NCBI RefSeq assembly: GCF_900099805.1
Contig: NZ_FNDR01000005.1
Coordinates: 372,001-436,000 of the forward strand
Direction: 5' to 3'
Source: Variovorax sp. OV700
GTDB lineage: Bacteria > Pseudomonadota > Gammaproteobacteria > Burkholderiales > Burkholderiaceae_C
DNA length: 64,000 nt
The position numbers were made by a program, and so were the translations under genes. Under the pieces are notes generated by a model that saw nothing but the letters and a program-made list of their open reading frames with translations, ran no database searches and was not told the origin of the DNA. Below, one piece after another: positions 63,519 to 64,000 of the stretch. How positions within the stretch are numbered: the stretch's first letter is position 1; each line of letters opens with the position of its first letter.

Positions 63519-64000
63519 TCAGCGCTTGGGCCGCAGCGAGACGATCAGCGACGGGAAGATGCGCCCGTCGGTGTCGCGCGGCAGCTTGTCGGTCTTGTGC
63601 AGGCCGCGTTCGGCGGCTTCGTCCCAGGCAGGGAGCCCACTCGACTTGGTGAGCTTGACGCCGACGATGGTGCCGTCTGGCGCGAGATTCACTTCGAACT
63701 CGGCCGCGGGGTTGCCGTTCACCGTCTCCGCATCGGGGAAGGTGATGTTCGGCCGCACCGCCGCTGCAATGCGTCCCGCGTAGCCGCTCGAGGGCCCCGA
63801 CGAACGCAGGGCCGTGCCCTTCGAATCGTCGGCGCCGCTCGCGCCGGCCAGGCCCTGCATGCGCTTGAGCGTTGCGGCGCGGTCGGCGGCCGCCTGCTTG
63901 GCGGCAGCTTCCTGCTGCTTTTTCGCTTCGGCCTGCTTGGCCTCGGCCTCTTGCTGCTTCTTCTGCTGCTCGGCGAGCTTTTGCTGCTGGACCTTCTTGC
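63519..64000 (-). CDS. tolA: TolA/TonB-like cell envelope protein, C-terminal part (start outside window)
   Basis: About 160 residues up to the right edge. The visible part is an Ala/Gln/Lys/Glu-rich helix (KKQQEAEAKQAEAKKQQEAA-like) leading into the C-terminal domain (TFPDAETVNGNPAAEFEVNLAPDGTIVGVKLTKSSG... WDEAAERGLHKTDKLP). That is the TolA II and III layout. TolA spans the periplasm in the Tol-Pal system at the division site. The next gene on this strand, an FtsI-family enzyme, starts 118 bases after it. Confidence 0.9.
   Translation of the reverse strand, partial: KKVQQQKLAEQQKKQQEAEAKQAEAKKQQEAAAKQAAADRAATLKRMQGLAGASGADDSKGTALRSSGPSSGYAGRIAAAVRPNITFPDAETVNGNPAAEFEVNLAPDGTIVGVKLTKSSGLPAWDEAAERGLHKTDKLPRDTDGRIFPSLIVSLRPKR

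Overview
The window is high-GC DNA, tightly packed with genes, from a betaproteobacterium of the Comamonadaceae. Variovorax is the best guess. The pointers are the many orphan periplasmic binding proteins (a Bug/TctC type among them), the 16-strand-type porin beside a Rieske oxygenase, a urea/formamide transport locus with an acetamidase/formamidase, tcuAB, and the style of the intergenic inverted repeats. This is inference from protein families; no 16S or other marker RNA is present and I recognised no tRNA.

Layout. (1) 2-12020, all plus strand: the end of an IclR regulator, then a catabolic operon with SDR, ThDP enzyme, aspartate-dehydrogenase-like protein, aldehyde dehydrogenase, VOC protein, Bug binding protein, FAD monooxygenase, a 73-aa helix-turn-helix-like protein, Rieske oxygenase, its PDR-type reductase, and a porin. 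It looks like uptake and ring hydroxylation of an aromatic or N-containing carboxylate whose identity I cannot tell. (2) 12021-19364: a possible 37-aa membrane peptide, a lipoprotein M1 aminopeptidase, two orphan binding proteins, a DUF1488-like protein, an RsbRD-type histidine kinase and a Gly-rich/Ala-Thr-Pro repeat secreted protein. (3) 19375-30979: a nitrogen-scavenging locus. A LuxR-type response regulator and a hybrid histidine kinase whose sensor is an NCS1-family permease are divergent from a five-gene urea/amide ABC transporter followed by formamidase and an FmdB zinc ribbon. A NarL-like 7-2-7 palindrome lies between them, and two intergenic inverted-repeat elements interrupt the transporter operon. 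(4) 31035-42381: a small exported protein, GH3 beta-glucosidase, tricarballylate oxidation genes (tcuB, tcuA, LysR regulator), class II aldolase, HD-domain protein, Crp-type regulator, orphan branched-chain-type binding protein, cupin and NAD-dependent epimerase. (5) 42478-51527: MocR regulator, trmB/gluQ, renalase-like oxidoreductase, and a LysR-divergent pirin-DoxX-flavodoxin-pirin cluster, then trhO. (6) 51589-64000: dnaE, then on the minus strand tolA (partial), an FtsI-family transpeptidase, and a tightly coupled pair made of an M48-like metallopeptidase and a 1743-aa pseudokinase-like/DUF4011/SF1 helicase/nuclease-like fusion.

The two strongest candidates for poorly described biology are the peptidase + giant helicase pair (55169-61617), which resembles components of antiphage systems, and the permease-histidine kinase fusion with its putative operator and cognate regulator (19375-23930). 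Start sites were chosen from the sequence as described in each entry and several are alternatives.
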